A stretch of DNA of 64,000 nucleotides from Actinomycetota bacterium (GTDB lineage: Bacteria > Actinomycetota > Acidimicrobiia > Acidimicrobiales > Palsa-688), in assembly GCA_021323695.1 (NCBI GenBank), contig JAJPKN010000009.1, positions 1 to 64,000 on the forward strand, given 5' to 3'. Below, piece after piece: positions 53,574 through 62,508 of the stretch. Each line of letters opens with the position of its first letter. Position 1 is the stretch's first letter. A program made the translations under genes and the position numbers. The notes beneath the pieces were generated by a model. It made no database searches. It was not told the DNA's origin and worked only from the letters and a program-made list of their open reading frames with translations.

Positions 53574-55088
53574 ATGAGCTGCCTGGTCCTGCACCCGGGA
53601 GACTCGGTGGGGATCCTGACCAGCCCGGCAACGGCAGGGACTTATCTCCCCGAGGCCGGGGCGCAGGTGCTCGACGACATCCCCGCCGGGCACAAGGTGG
53701 CCCTCGCCGACCTCCCCGCCGGCAGCCAGGTGCGCAAGTACGGCCAGGTCATCGGGGTGGCCACTCGCGACATCGCCGCCGGCCAGCACGTGCATACTCA
53801 CAACCTGGCCTTCGTCGAGCTCGAGCGGGACTACGAGCTGTGCCGGGACGCCAAGCCAACCACCCCCGCCCAGGTGCCGGCCTACTTCCAGGGCATCGTC
53901 CGGCCCGACGGCCGAGTGGCCACCCGCAACTACATCGGCATCCTCACCACCGTCAACTGCTCGGCGACGGTGGCCCGCATGGTGGCGAGCCAGTTCGCCC
54001 AGGGCTCCGAGCTGCTGGCCGCCTACCCCGGGGTGGACGGGGTGGTCGCCCTGACCCACGGCTCTGGCTGCGGGATGGCTGGCTACGGCGAGGGTTTCGA
54101 GCTGCTGCGGCGCACCCTCACCGGCTACGCCCGCCACCCCAACTTCGCCGCCCTGGTCGTGCTAGGCCTGGGGTGCGAGGTCAACCAGGTGCGGTCCTTG
54201 ACCGAGCAGTTCCACCTGCCGCCTACCACGCCGGTGGTCTCAATGACCATCCAGGAGCTGGGGGGCACGAGGGCGACCGTGCGCGAGGCGGTGGCCCGGG
54301 TGCGAGAGCTCGCCGCTGACGCCCAAGGGGTGCGACGCGTGCCGGTGCCAGCCAGCGAGCTGGTCCTGGCGTTGGAATGCGGTGGGTCGGACGCTTACTC
54401 GGGTGTCACCGCCAACCCTGCTCTGGGGGTGGCCGCCGACCTGTTGGTGGCCCAGGGCGGGACGGCCATCTTGGGCGAGACGCCGGAGATCTACGGGGCC
54501 GAGCACCTGTTGACCCGGCGAGCAGCCCGCCCGGAGGTTGGCGAGGCGTTGGTCGAGCGGATCCACTGGTGGGAGCAGTACGTGAAGCGCACGGGCGACA
54601 GCCTGGACAACAACCCCTCCCCCGGCAACAAGGAAGGTGGCCTCACTACCATCTTGGAAAAGTCGCTCGGTGCCGTGGCCAAGGGGGGCAGCACCGCCCT
54701 CCAGGCGGTGTACCGCTACGCCGAGCCGGTCACGGCCAAGGGCTTCGTCTTCATGGACACGCCCGGCTACGACCCGGTCTCGGTCACCGGCATGGTGGCA
54801 GGCGGTGCCAACGTGGTCTGCTTCACCACCGGACGGGGGTCGGTCTTCGGGTCCAAGCCCGCGCCCTGCATCAAGCTGGCGACCAACAGCGAGACCTACC
54901 GGCGGATGCCTGACGACATGGACCTGGACTGCGGCACCATCCTGGACGGCTCCTCCACGCTCCAGCAGGTGGGCCAGGAGATCTTCGAGATGGTGCTGGC
55001 GGTGGCATCCGGTCAGCGCACCAAGAGCGAGGAGCTGGGTTTCGGGGACGAAGAGCTGACGCCCTGGCAGCTGGGCGCGGTCCTGTAG
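53574..55088 (+). CDS. UxaA-family altronate/galactarate dehydratase-like enzyme
   Basis: A 504-residue sugar-acid dehydratase. Residues 1-90 are the SAF-like domain (DDIPAGHKVALADLPAGS); the rest has VATRNYIGILTTVNCSATV, ALTHGSGCGM and TAKGFVFMDTPGYDPVSVTG. Cys-rich sites fit an Fe-dependent enzyme. It begins 255 bases after fdhD. No other sugar-acid genes are seen, so the substrate is open. Confidence 0.88.
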   Translation: MSCLVLHPGDSVGILTSPATAGTYLPEAGAQVLDDIPAGHKVALADLPAGSQVRKYGQVIGVATRDIAAGQHVHTHNLAFVELERDYELCRDAKPTTPAQVPAYFQGIVRPDGRVATRNYIGILTTVNCSATVARMVASQFAQGSELLAAYPGVDGVVALTHGSGCGMAGYGEGFELLRRTLTGYARHPNFAALVVLGLGCEVNQVRSLTEQFHLPPTTPVVSMTIQELGGTRATVREAVARVRELAADAQGVRRVPVPASELVLALECGGSDAYSGVTANPALGVAADLLVAQGGTAILGETPEIYGAEHLLTRRAARPEVGEALVERIHWWEQYVKRTGDSLDNNPSPGNKEGGLTTILEKSLGAVAKGGSTALQAVYRYAEPVTAKGFVFMDTPGYDPVSVTGMVAGGANVVCFTTGRGSVFGSKPAPCIKLATNSETYRRMPDDMDLDCGTILDGSSTLQQVGQEIFEMVLAVASGQRTKSEELGFGDEELTPWQLGAVL

Positions 55089-55089
55089 C

Positions 55090-55350
55090 TCAGGAGCGGT
55101 CTTCGATCAAGCTGGCCAACTGGAGCACCGGGTCCCACTGGGGCGGAGGCTCATGGTGCTCGGACCACCACTTGCACCCCTTGGACACCCACTGCTCACG
55201 CCACTGGCGGTAAGAGAAGCCCTCGTCCCCGTCGGTCACACCGAACTCGAAGCCGCACGACGGGCAGATCTCGAAAGACGGCGACCCTTCAGGCGAGACG
55301 GGCGCTTCCTCCAAGCCAGGGTAGCCGCAGACAGGGCACTGGTAAGCCAC
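55090..55350 (-). CDS. Cys-rich CPxC protein, possible immunity factor
   Basis: An 86-residue protein with two zinc-ribbon-type pairs, QCPVCGYPGL and ICPSCGFEFGVTD, then acidic and aromatic residues (WREQWVSKGCKWWSEHHEP). It resembles the cysteine-rich CPCC family often found beside polymorphic toxins as an immunity protein. It starts nine bases after the toxin-like gene's stop, as an immunity gene would. The role is inference. Confidence 0.65.
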   Translation of the reverse strand: MAYQCPVCGYPGLEEAPVSPEGSPSFEICPSCGFEFGVTDGDEGFSYRQWREQWVSKGCKWWSEHHEPPPQWDPVLQLASLIEDRS

Positions 55351-55359
55351 CGCTCGCTC

Positions 55360-56394
55360 CTATACCTGCTTGTTGTAGTAGTTCAGGCCGTTCTTCGGCC
55401 GGAACAGGGTTATCGCCTTGCCGTCGGGGGTGAAGACGCCGAAGTTGTTGGTGCTCGGGTCATAGACGTAGACCCTGTTGCCGCTGGCGGCGTTCTTGGA
55501 CAGGCACCCGCTCGCGCCCCGGGCAGCCCACAGCGAGGTGGACAGGTCGTCGTACTCCTGCATGGTCTTGAGCTCGGGGAACTCGCCTTGGGCCTTCACG
55601 TGCTTTTGGTAGTGGGTGGCCAGGTTGGCCTGGTCCGTGAACTTGCGCTGGACAGCCCACCGCCGGGCGTCCTGCCCCGCGCCCACCAGCTTCGCCGCTC
55701 CCTGCTGGATGGTGTGGGCCAGTTCGTGGGCCAGGAGGCTCTGCCCGGCCGGGGTCGACAGCTCGGGCGCGGCCCGCCCCAGGAAGATGTCTGAGCCGAC
55801 CGTGAAGGCGAGGGCGCCCACCCGGTGGTTCAGCGCCTGGGCCTCGCTACCGGTGTGCAGCTTTACTTTGCTGAAGTCGGCGCCGAAGGCGCCTTCCATC
55901 TGGCCCCTCAGCCCCCCCGGCAGAGGTGCGCCACCGCTGCTGCGCGCCGCGGAGACCACCGCCTCGGTGCCCCCGTCCAGCTCCCCGCCTTGGGGCCCCA
56001 TGGGGCCGTCGCTCGGGCGCCGGCTGAGGGCACCGCCGACCGGCCAGGAAAAGCCTTCGGCTGCTCGCCCGGCCGCGAGCGGTGCCGGGGCTGGAGCGCC
56101 AACCTGGCCCTCAGCCGTGCGGCCTAGGCGCAGGCGGGCCAGCACCTCCGCCGCCACCGAGTCGGCCTCTCGTTCGTAGCGGTCGCTCGCGGCACTGACG
56201 ACCAGCTTGGCCTGGCCAGCCGCCAACAAGGCCGTGGTGGCCCGGTTGCCCGCCTTGTGCTGGAGGGCGAGCAGGCCACTTGGGCCGGGGCGGCCCCGAC
56301 GGGCCACGCCAGGAGCCAACTTGAGGTGGCCCGGACGCGAGGACAACTCCTTGTCTTGTAAGCCGAGCGCGGCACGCCGAAGTTGGCTGCCCAT
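55360..56394 (-). CDS. DUF4157 metallopeptidase-domain toxin-like protein
   Basis: A 344-residue protein. The middle is a DUF4157 domain (FGADFSKVKLHTGSEAQALN; QSLLAHELAHTIQQG with HExxH), common in effectors of extracellular contractile injection systems. The C-terminal 95 residues have THYQKHVKAQGEFPEL, a region of Tyr/Ala-rich helices, and end NNFGVFTPDGKAITLFRP, resembling nuclease toxin domains of the BECR fold. The start ATG 56394 lies next to a palindrome. It precedes a possible immunity gene. Confidence 0.78.
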   Translation of the reverse strand: MGSQLRRAALGLQDKELSSRPGHLKLAPGVARRGRPGPSGLLALQHKAGNRATTALLAAGQAKLVVSAASDRYEREADSVAAEVLARLRLGRTAEGQVGAPAPAPLAAGRAAEGFSWPVGGALSRRPSDGPMGPQGGELDGGTEAVVSAARSSGGAPLPGGLRGQMEGAFGADFSKVKLHTGSEAQALNHRVGALAFTVGSDIFLGRAAPELSTPAGQSLLAHELAHTIQQGAAKLVGAGQDARRWAVQRKFTDQANLATHYQKHVKAQGEFPELKTMQEYDDLSTSLWAARGASGCLSKNAASGNRVYVYDPSTNNFGVFTPDGKAITLFRPKNGLNYYNKQV

Positions 56395-56395
56395 G

Positions 56396-56408
56396 GTACT
56401 GACAGTAC
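56396..56408 (-). promoter_or_regulatory. Palindrome before the DUF4157 gene
   Basis: GTACTG-A-CAGTAC is a perfect 6-1-6 inverted repeat just upstream of ATG 56394. GTACC and GGTAC flank it further on. The position suits an operator covering the translation start or the promoter. Confidence 0.45.
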
Positions 56409-56517
56409 GGTACCGCCGCCCCCCTGTCAACGAGGTGCCCAGCCATTTCCCGTTCGTCCGCCGCAGCTACCCGCCCGCGCTGGTGTGCCACGGGCGAGGC
56501 CCGCGTGGAGGTAGCCC

Positions 56518-58497
56518 TCATGGCGCAGGCCGGCCGGGGCCAGCGCGCCAGCCGTCCCAACAGTTGTAGGGGGCCAGGTCCTCCGCCGCCACCAGCCGGC
56601 CGCCTTTTTGCAGCTCTTTCCACATGGCAAACGCGATCCCCTCCATCGTGACCGGCCGGCCCCCAGCCGCGGCATGAAAGGCGGCGCTCAACGCAATGTT
56701 GTGGATGTTGCCACCCGTCAGTTCCCACTTGGCCAGCCAAGCCATGTCCAGGTCGCCGGTCGGGGTGCTGGGCGGGAACGCCTTGGACCACAGCACCGTC
56801 CTCTCCGGCACCTGCGGGGTACGGAACGCGACCCGCACGTGTACGCGCCTTTCGAAGGCCGGGTCTATGTTCTGTGCCAGGTTGGTGGCTAGCAGCACCA
56901 GGCCGTCGTGGCGCTCCAGGCGCTGCAGCAGGTACGCCACCTCCACGTTGGCGTACCGGTCGTGGGCGTCGCGGACCTCGGAACGCTTGCCGAACAGGGC
57001 ATCGGCCTCGTCGAAGAACAGCACGGCTTCCCCGGTTTCGGCTGCCTGGAAAACCGCCTCCAGGTTTTTCTCGGTCTCGCCGATGTACTTGGACACCACG
57101 CTGGAGAGGTCCAGCTTGAACAGGTCACAGCCAAGGCTGTTGGCCACCACCTCGGCCGCCAGGGTCTTGCCGGTGCCCGACGGCCCGCTGAACAACCCGA
57201 CCACACCGGCAGAGGGCAAGGGCCGGTAGCCCCAGGGCCCGTAGACCAAGTTGCGGTGCCGGTAACGCTCGACCAGTTCCCGGACGCCCTCCATGTCCTC
57301 GGGGGCCAGGACCAGGTCGTCCCAGGACCGCTCCGGCTTGACCCGGACCGTGAGGGCACCGAGATGGGGTGCCACCACCCGGCTTATGGCCTGCTGTGGC
57401 CCGCAGCCCAGGCCATTGGCGGCCAGGGCCAGCAGGCGCAGCTGCTCCCGGTTGAGCCGGGCCCCCTCGGGCGGGAGCTGGCCAAGGGCCTTTTGCCATT
57501 CTTCCGGGGGTGCGGCAGCCGGCTCCAGGCGGAGCTCTCGCCACGGCCGGCGGGGGAGGCTCTCCAAGGGGAGCTCACTGGGGCTGCTCACCGCCCACCA
57601 CAGGTGCGCAGCCCGGTCGACCTCGCGGACGGCGGCCGGGGAAAGGGGCTGGTCAGTCTCGATCACGGCACCGGCTCCCTGTAGGGTCGCTTCCCGCACC
57701 AACGCCCTCCACCCTGCTTGGTCTTCGGGCACGGGGGACACGAGCAGGCCCATCACCGGCAGCTCGGGCGCGACGGCGTCGAGGCGGCTCTGGCGGTCGG
57801 CGCCGCTTACCAGGAGGAGGCCGCCACCGCCGGTGAAGGACTCTGCGGCCGGTAGGTAATAAGCTGAGGCGGGCAGGTCCGGGTCGGGCGAGCCGTCACC
57901 GGTGAAGGCCCACACGACCGCGGGCGCCAGGGCGACCGTGCGGGCACCCCATGGCCCGGCGCCGCTCGTCTCGACGAAGGCGGCTGACGCCAAGGCACTG
58001 GAGCCGCTGACCGCTCGGGCGCCACGGTGCGGAGGCGGGAAAAAGGCAGCCAGGGTGGCCAGGGTCGGTTGGGTGGCCCCGTCGTTGGCCTGGAGGCGGG
58101 CCACCGCCCGCTGGCGGGCCGGGCTGAGCTCGATGGCCAGCAGCACGGCGAGCACCTCGAGGTCCTCTTCGTCCATGCCCGCCAGGAGGCGCAGGGAGCT
58201 GAGCAGCGACGGCTCGGCCAGGTGGTCCCGGAACGCCTGCGAGGCAGCCTCCACCTGCTTGTCGTGGTAGCCGATTTCGCCGCCCGCCGCCGGCCCGGTG
58301 CCCAGCTGGCTGCCGCCCTTTGGGGGAGGCGTCGTCGGCACCAGTTGGCCGGCACCGCCACCGAGGTCTCGGCGGGCCAGCTCCCGGGCCAGCACGGCGT
58401 CGGCCAGCTGGGCCCATGGGCGGGGCACGAAAGGGCTGTCACCCGAGGCCCACTGCCCGTCCTCGGCCCTGCCCGGCGGCGAGGCAGGCGGCCTCAT
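56518..58497 (-). CDS. AAA+ ATPase of the injection-system type
   Basis: A 659-residue protein. The N-terminal 400 residues are helical, with a winged-helix-like part; the AAA module follows. Walker A is GPSGTGKTLAAEVV near residue 437, Walker B VLFFDEADALFGKRS near 492, and the Arg finger region is DPAFERRVHV. Its layout matches ATPases encoded with eCIS/Afp-type particles, where they assist assembly or loading. It overlaps the gene upstream of it by four bases. Confidence 0.82.
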   Translation of the reverse strand: MRPPASPPGRAEDGQWASGDSPFVPRPWAQLADAVLARELARRDLGGGAGQLVPTTPPPKGGSQLGTGPAAGGEIGYHDKQVEAASQAFRDHLAEPSLLSSLRLLAGMDEEDLEVLAVLLAIELSPARQRAVARLQANDGATQPTLATLAAFFPPPHRGARAVSGSSALASAAFVETSGAGPWGARTVALAPAVVWAFTGDGSPDPDLPASAYYLPAAESFTGGGGLLLVSGADRQSRLDAVAPELPVMGLLVSPVPEDQAGWRALVREATLQGAGAVIETDQPLSPAAVREVDRAAHLWWAVSSPSELPLESLPRRPWRELRLEPAAAPPEEWQKALGQLPPEGARLNREQLRLLALAANGLGCGPQQAISRVVAPHLGALTVRVKPERSWDDLVLAPEDMEGVRELVERYRHRNLVYGPWGYRPLPSAGVVGLFSGPSGTGKTLAAEVVANSLGCDLFKLDLSSVVSKYIGETEKNLEAVFQAAETGEAVLFFDEADALFGKRSEVRDAHDRYANVEVAYLLQRLERHDGLVLLATNLAQNIDPAFERRVHVRVAFRTPQVPERTVLWSKAFPPSTPTGDLDMAWLAKWELTGGNIHNIALSAAFHAAAGGRPVTMEGIAFAMWKELQKGGRLVAAEDLAPYNCWDGWRAGPGRPAP

Positions 58498-58994
58498 GGC
58501 AGGACGGCCCGGGCCTGCTCGACGGTCATGTCCCCGGCAGCCACAGCCCTGAGCGTGCCGGCCAGCAGCTCGCGCAACTTGAGCAGGACGGCGAGGGCTT
58601 CTTCGAGCAAGCCCCGGCTCGGGACCTGCCCGCGCTCAAGCAGCATCATGTGGCGCAGCCCCACCTCGCCCTCGCGCAGGCCGAGCTGGCCGATGGGGAG
58701 CTCCGCGTCGAGCTCGGCCAGCAACAAGGCAACGTCCCGGCGGCGGTCCTCGCCGAGGCCGTCGAGCACAGGGAAGTAGAACTGCAGGAGGTCCACCTGT
58801 CCCAGGCCCGTCTCCTCCATGGGCATGAACATCAGGTTGAACAGGACCGGGCGGGCCGGGTCGTCCCCCGGGGCAGCCACGAGCAAAGTTGGCACCGGCA
58901 GGTCAGGGTGGCCGTCCAGGCGCTGGCACCGGCACCCCAGGGCAGCCAGGGACTCACCGACCCGCTCCAGCGCCTCGCCCAGGCCGCCGCTCAC
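58494..58994 (-). CDS. Small protein coupled to the AAA ATPase, possible chaperone
   Basis: A 166-residue protein starting at GTG, four-base-coupled on both sides. Its pattern (LGQVDLLQFYFPVLDGL, LLLAELDAELPIGQLGLREG, then LRHMMLLERGQVP) recalls YbjN or type III chaperone-like folds. It could bind an effector or cofactor for the large protein upstream. No motif is decisive, so the function is unknown. Confidence 0.6.
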   Translation of the reverse strand: MSGGLGEALERVGESLAALGCRCQRLDGHPDLPVPTLLVAAPGDDPARPVLFNLMFMPMEETGLGQVDLLQFYFPVLDGLGEDRRRDVALLLAELDAELPIGQLGLREGEVGLRHMMLLERGQVPSRGLLEEALAVLLKLRELLAGTLRAVAAGDMTVEQARAVLP

Positions 58995-61207
58995 CGCCGT
59001 TTGAAGGCAGCCACCAAGACGTTGAGAGCCGTCTTGGTGTCCTGGGCCTGGCCCAGCTCGCGGAGGTCGACGCGTATGTCTTGGAGCGTGCGGCTGATGT
59101 CCTGCAGCTGCAGGTCGTTCTTGGCCGAAGCCATCTTCACCAGCAGGTTGTAGGCCTCCGTCGCGTAGCGTTCGTTCTTCGCCTGGGTGCTCTTGGGGTC
59201 CAAGCCGGGCCGCATCGCCTTCTTCGGCCCCTGGGTGAAGAAGTGCTTGAACGAGAAATGCTCGACGTCGCCCTGGGCGAGCTGGCCGCTTTTTAGCTTC
59301 TCTCGGTTCTTCTTGTCGGCAATGTCCCGCGCCGTCTGCTTGAGCCACCTGACCCCCGCCGTGAGGCTCTTCCACCCCGCCACCCCACCTTTGACCCCTG
59401 CCCCCGCCACCGCGCCGACACCGGTCAGGGTGGCAATTTCACCAGCAATGTTGGTGACTTCCTGTGATACCTCGATCGAAGCCCGCGTCACGGCCTTCGC
59501 GGTGTTGCGCTCGTGGAACTTCTTCTCGTCGTAACGACCCCACAGGATGTCTATGACCTCGCTAGTACTGGGAGGCTTGTCCAGGCCAGCCAGGTCTTGC
59601 GCGAACACCTGCACAGTCTTGTCTTTGTAATCATCCAGCCAGGCGAGGCTGGCCTTTGCCTTTTCGTCCAGGCTGGCGAGCCGCTCCCCCACCGTGACCT
59701 TCGCCGGTTCCCACTGGAGAGAAGAGGCATTGGGTTTCTTGCCCTTCAAAGTAACGCCGACCTGGCCCCCCAGGATGACCTTCACCGCCTGCTTCTCGGT
59801 GCGCAAGCGCTTGCGGCCCATAGCCGACTTGACCAGGTCCCAAAAACGGACGATGAGCTTCAAGGCACTGATGGCGATGCCCACCCCGGGGACCGCCTGC
59901 AACAGGTTGCCGAGGCCCTCGTTCAGGAACTGCAGGATCTGGACGGCAGCGTTCATGGCGTCCTGGGCCACCGCCAGGGTGCTGCCAGCTGCCTGGGCGG
60001 CACCCTGGGCCACTGCTTCCGCGCCCTTCTTCTTGGCACTGGCCAGGGTGTCGTACCACCCTCGGAACGCGCCCCACACGTCGAGGGCAAGGGAAATGAA
60101 GCTGCCGGTTATGCCGCTGCCGATGTTGCTGGCGCTTTGTGCCTGGCCCGTGGCCTGGCCAGAGCCCAGCAGCTCTGCTTGCTGGGGGACATCGGTGGCC
60201 GTAGCCCCGAGGCTGCCGACGCCGCCGAGGAAGTTGACCACGGTGTCGGCTCGGTCCCAGCCCTCCAAGTCCTTCCATTGCTTGAACTTCTGGCACAGCT
60301 GCGCTATGCCGACGACCGACCCCACGCCGCTAGCCACGTCGCCGCCCACCGCCGAGGGGGCCCCTTCGACGTAGTCTTGCTGCAACTGGTAGGGGTAATT
60401 GACGGCCCCGGTGATGGCGGAGGCGACATTGGTGAGCTCCGCGAGGCCGCTGTCGTCAGAGCTGTCATCGAGCTCTGCCGCCAGGGCCTCCTCCGGGGCC
60501 GCCTGGGGCCGGGCGGCAATGGCTGCTTTCTTGAGCTCTGCCACCCTGGCAGCAAAAGAGGGCCCGCCGAGCCTGTTGCTCTTGACCCACAGGTCGGCGT
60601 TCCCGAGGTCCTCTTTCGTCCCGTCCTTCCGCAGGGCCTGCAGGACCTTGACGTAGGGCACGCCCCGAGGCCCTTTCGCGACCGACTTCTGGCTACCACC
60701 GCCACTGTCGAGCTGCACCTTGTCCCCGACCTCGAGCGGGGGCCGCGACTTGTCCGGTGCGAAGCCCTTGGCCTGCCCCAGGTGAAGGCGGGTGCTCACG
60801 ACCACCACGCCGAACTCGGGTAGGCGCGGCAGGGGCTTGGCCGGTGGCGTGCGGCGCCGCGGCGGCGGCTTGGGGGCCACAACCGGTGGCTGCTGGGGCT
60901 GCTGGGCCTGGTTCTGGCCAGGCACCCGTCCTCGTGGCCGGGGCATGAGCCCCGGCTTGGGACCTACCGGGAGGACGGGGGCCGTTGCAGTGGCGCTGCC
61001 AACACGCTGGACAGCAGTGCCAACGCGCTGGACCACCAAGGCACCTGGCCCGCCAGTCACCGCGGCACGACCGGCAGTGTGCTGACGACCGGCGGCCTGC
61101 AGGCCACCGGCAGCCCAGTGGCCGGCTGCGCCGGCAACCGGGCCTCGGGCCAGTGCCGGCCGGCTTGGCCGGGGTCGAGAGATCTTGGTGGCCTTCAGCG
61201 CGCCCAC
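58991..61207 (-). CDS. Large multi-helix protein, possible effector
   Basis: A 738-residue protein. Residues 1-130 are Pro/Arg/Gln-rich. Next is a beta-rich SH3-like part (VVVVSTRLHLGQAKGF; LEVGDKVQLDSGGG). A long stretch of Ala/Gly-rich amphipathic helices covers residues 260-480, and a basic helical C-terminus ends FKRR. Such layouts occur in effectors packed in injection-system particles and in pore formers. Family not recognised. It is first in the four-gene minus-strand operon. Confidence 0.6.
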   Translation of the reverse strand: MGALKATKISRPRPSRPALARGPVAGAAGHWAAGGLQAAGRQHTAGRAAVTGGPGALVVQRVGTAVQRVGSATATAPVLPVGPKPGLMPRPRGRVPGQNQAQQPQQPPVVAPKPPPRRRTPPAKPLPRLPEFGVVVVSTRLHLGQAKGFAPDKSRPPLEVGDKVQLDSGGGSQKSVAKGPRGVPYVKVLQALRKDGTKEDLGNADLWVKSNRLGGPSFAARVAELKKAAIAARPQAAPEEALAAELDDSSDDSGLAELTNVASAITGAVNYPYQLQQDYVEGAPSAVGGDVASGVGSVVGIAQLCQKFKQWKDLEGWDRADTVVNFLGGVGSLGATATDVPQQAELLGSGQATGQAQSASNIGSGITGSFISLALDVWGAFRGWYDTLASAKKKGAEAVAQGAAQAAGSTLAVAQDAMNAAVQILQFLNEGLGNLLQAVPGVGIAISALKLIVRFWDLVKSAMGRKRLRTEKQAVKVILGGQVGVTLKGKKPNASSLQWEPAKVTVGERLASLDEKAKASLAWLDDYKDKTVQVFAQDLAGLDKPPSTSEVIDILWGRYDEKKFHERNTAKAVTRASIEVSQEVTNIAGEIATLTGVGAVAGAGVKGGVAGWKSLTAGVRWLKQTARDIADKKNREKLKSGQLAQGDVEHFSFKHFFTQGPKKAMRPGLDPKSTQAKNERYATEAYNLLVKMASAKNDLQLQDISRTLQDIRVDLRELGQAQDTKTALNVLVAAFKRR

Positions 61208-61244
61208 GCTCGTCTTGCTTTCTCGATTTTCCTGCAGGTCATAG

Positions 61245-61256
61245 GCCCTATAGGGC
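61245..61256 (-). promoter_or_regulatory. Palindrome before the injection-system-like operon
   Basis: GCCCTATAGGGC is a perfect 12-base palindrome 38 bases upstream of the 738-residue protein gene. The TATAGG inside reads like a -10 element on the minus strand, so it may be a promoter under operator control. A second palindrome, CCTGCAGG, is at 61231-61238. Confidence 0.4.
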
Positions 61257-61426
61257 TACCTCACAGGGTACCAAAGGCGCGCCTGGGCCTCAATGAGCGC
61301 CCGCTAGGTGCCCGCAGCCAAAGCCCGGGTGCACCGCCTCCCCACGGCGTCAGACGGTGTGGACTGTGAGGCGGGCGCCAGAGCGCCCGCCTCTGCTCCC
61401 CACTCGGTGACCCCACGTAAGCCGGC

Positions 61427-61515
61427 GGAGGGAGTGGGATTTGAACCCACGGTGGGCGTAACGCCCACAACGGTTTTCGAGACCGTCCGATTCGGCGACT
61501 CTCGCATCCCTCCTA
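61427..61515 (-). tRNA. tRNA-Ser (anticodon CGA)
   Basis: Read on the minus strand: acceptor GGAGGGA (61515-61509) with TCCCTCC near 61428-61434 and discriminator G. The anticodon stem ACGGT/ACCGT encloses loop CTCGAAA, giving CGA. A long variable arm and GGGTTCAAATCCC T-arm are present. Its 5' half is repeated at 63735-63781. Confidence 0.95.
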
Positions 61516-61634
61516 GTGTGCTGACCTGCTACTTTACAAGTTTACAAGGCGTTCTTTCCTGAAGTAGCGCTATGTCCTAGCCTGTCCTAGAAGCGAACCG
61601 CGTGCAGTTCAGGACAGGGAGGAGGACCCGCGAC

Positions 61635-62006
61635 GTGAGCACAGCCAGAGGCACAATGCGCCAGCGTAGCCCAGGGAGCTGGCAGCTCAGGGCCAACGTC
61701 GGCCTGGACGCGGCTGGGAAGCCCGTCCAGCTGGCGGCCCTTTGGCCTTGGCCCACGCCGTCGCCACCGCCGACCGCTACCGAGCGTCGCTGGCCCTCGG
61801 CCTCACCCGCTCGCCAGATGACGACGTTGGCGATGAGCGGCATCCTTGTGGAGGGCTTTGCTCGCTCGCGGGATCTGGTGCGTTCTGCTTGCCCCCCTAC
61901 CACCGGGCGCTTGCCCCCCTCCCGGGATTTTGGCGAGCATGCACCACAGATGCACCACAAGCAAAGGTCGACAAGGGCCGGCGAGGGTAGACAAGGGTCA
62001 GGCTAA
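61635..62006 (+). pseudogene. Tyrosine integrase, N-terminal remnant
   Basis: From GTG 61635 the frame reads STARGTMRQRSPGSWQLRAN and LDAAGKPVQL, the arm-binding N-terminus of actinobacterial tyrosine integrases. After about 30 codons the frame loses the integrase pattern; another frame (ALAHAVATADRYRASLALGL) may continue it. The catalytic domain is missing. It lies 119 bases from tRNA-Ser(CGA), consistent with an element that integrated there and decayed. Confidence 0.6.
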
Positions 62007-62105
62007 AGGGGCTGCTGAGCTGCACCGTTGCCCATACCCCCAGGTCACGGAGTTGCCGACCTCAGCACTGATAATGCTCAGGCTCTTGGCGACCACATCG
62101 ACCAG

Positions 62106-62464
62106 CTACCCCAGGGCACCTTGCGTCTCGCAAATGGCGTCGCGGAGCCCGTCGAAGTCGTCCTTGGACGTGCGCCAAACGATCTGGTCATCGGCCCGAG
62201 CGGCGCGCATGTAGGTGAGCGTGTGCCGGCGCCCAGTTGCCTGCGCCAGCATCCCAGTCGCCCGCGCAATGGCCACGCAACCTGGCAGTGGTTCTCGAGG
62301 CCGCTCCCGAGCACGGTCCATAAGTAGTCGAGCCACTGGCGTCGGTCGGTGCTCGCCTGGTGCGCTGCCTCGCGCTCGGCTGCAGGACGATCGAGTTCGT
62401 CAAGAGCGCCGAGAAGCTCAGCCCTGGGGCTGGAGGCTCGGGGACCGCCATGCAGCGCTAGCAC
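62106..62464 (-). pseudogene. Frameshifted hypothetical gene
   Basis: On the minus strand the frame from about 62464 contains AELLGALDELDRPAAERE and LDYLWTVLGSGLENHCQVA, then protein character switches to a second frame with IARATGMLAQATGRRHTLTY and DDQIVWRTSKDDFDGL. One frameshift near 62280 joins them. No family is recognised. It is probably a decayed gene of the island. Confidence 0.4.
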
Positions 62465-62508
62465 GACCGGCCAAGTTCAGTGCCCTACTCCGTCCGTCAG
62501 TTCACGGG

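Noticed and set aside
53293-53577. A 94-codon plus frame ending in an ATGA overlap with the UxaA-family gene
   Set aside because: The overlap looks like coupling, but the product is Pro/Arg-rich, starts inside fdhD and includes short cggccccgtcccgaa repeats; no family resemblance.
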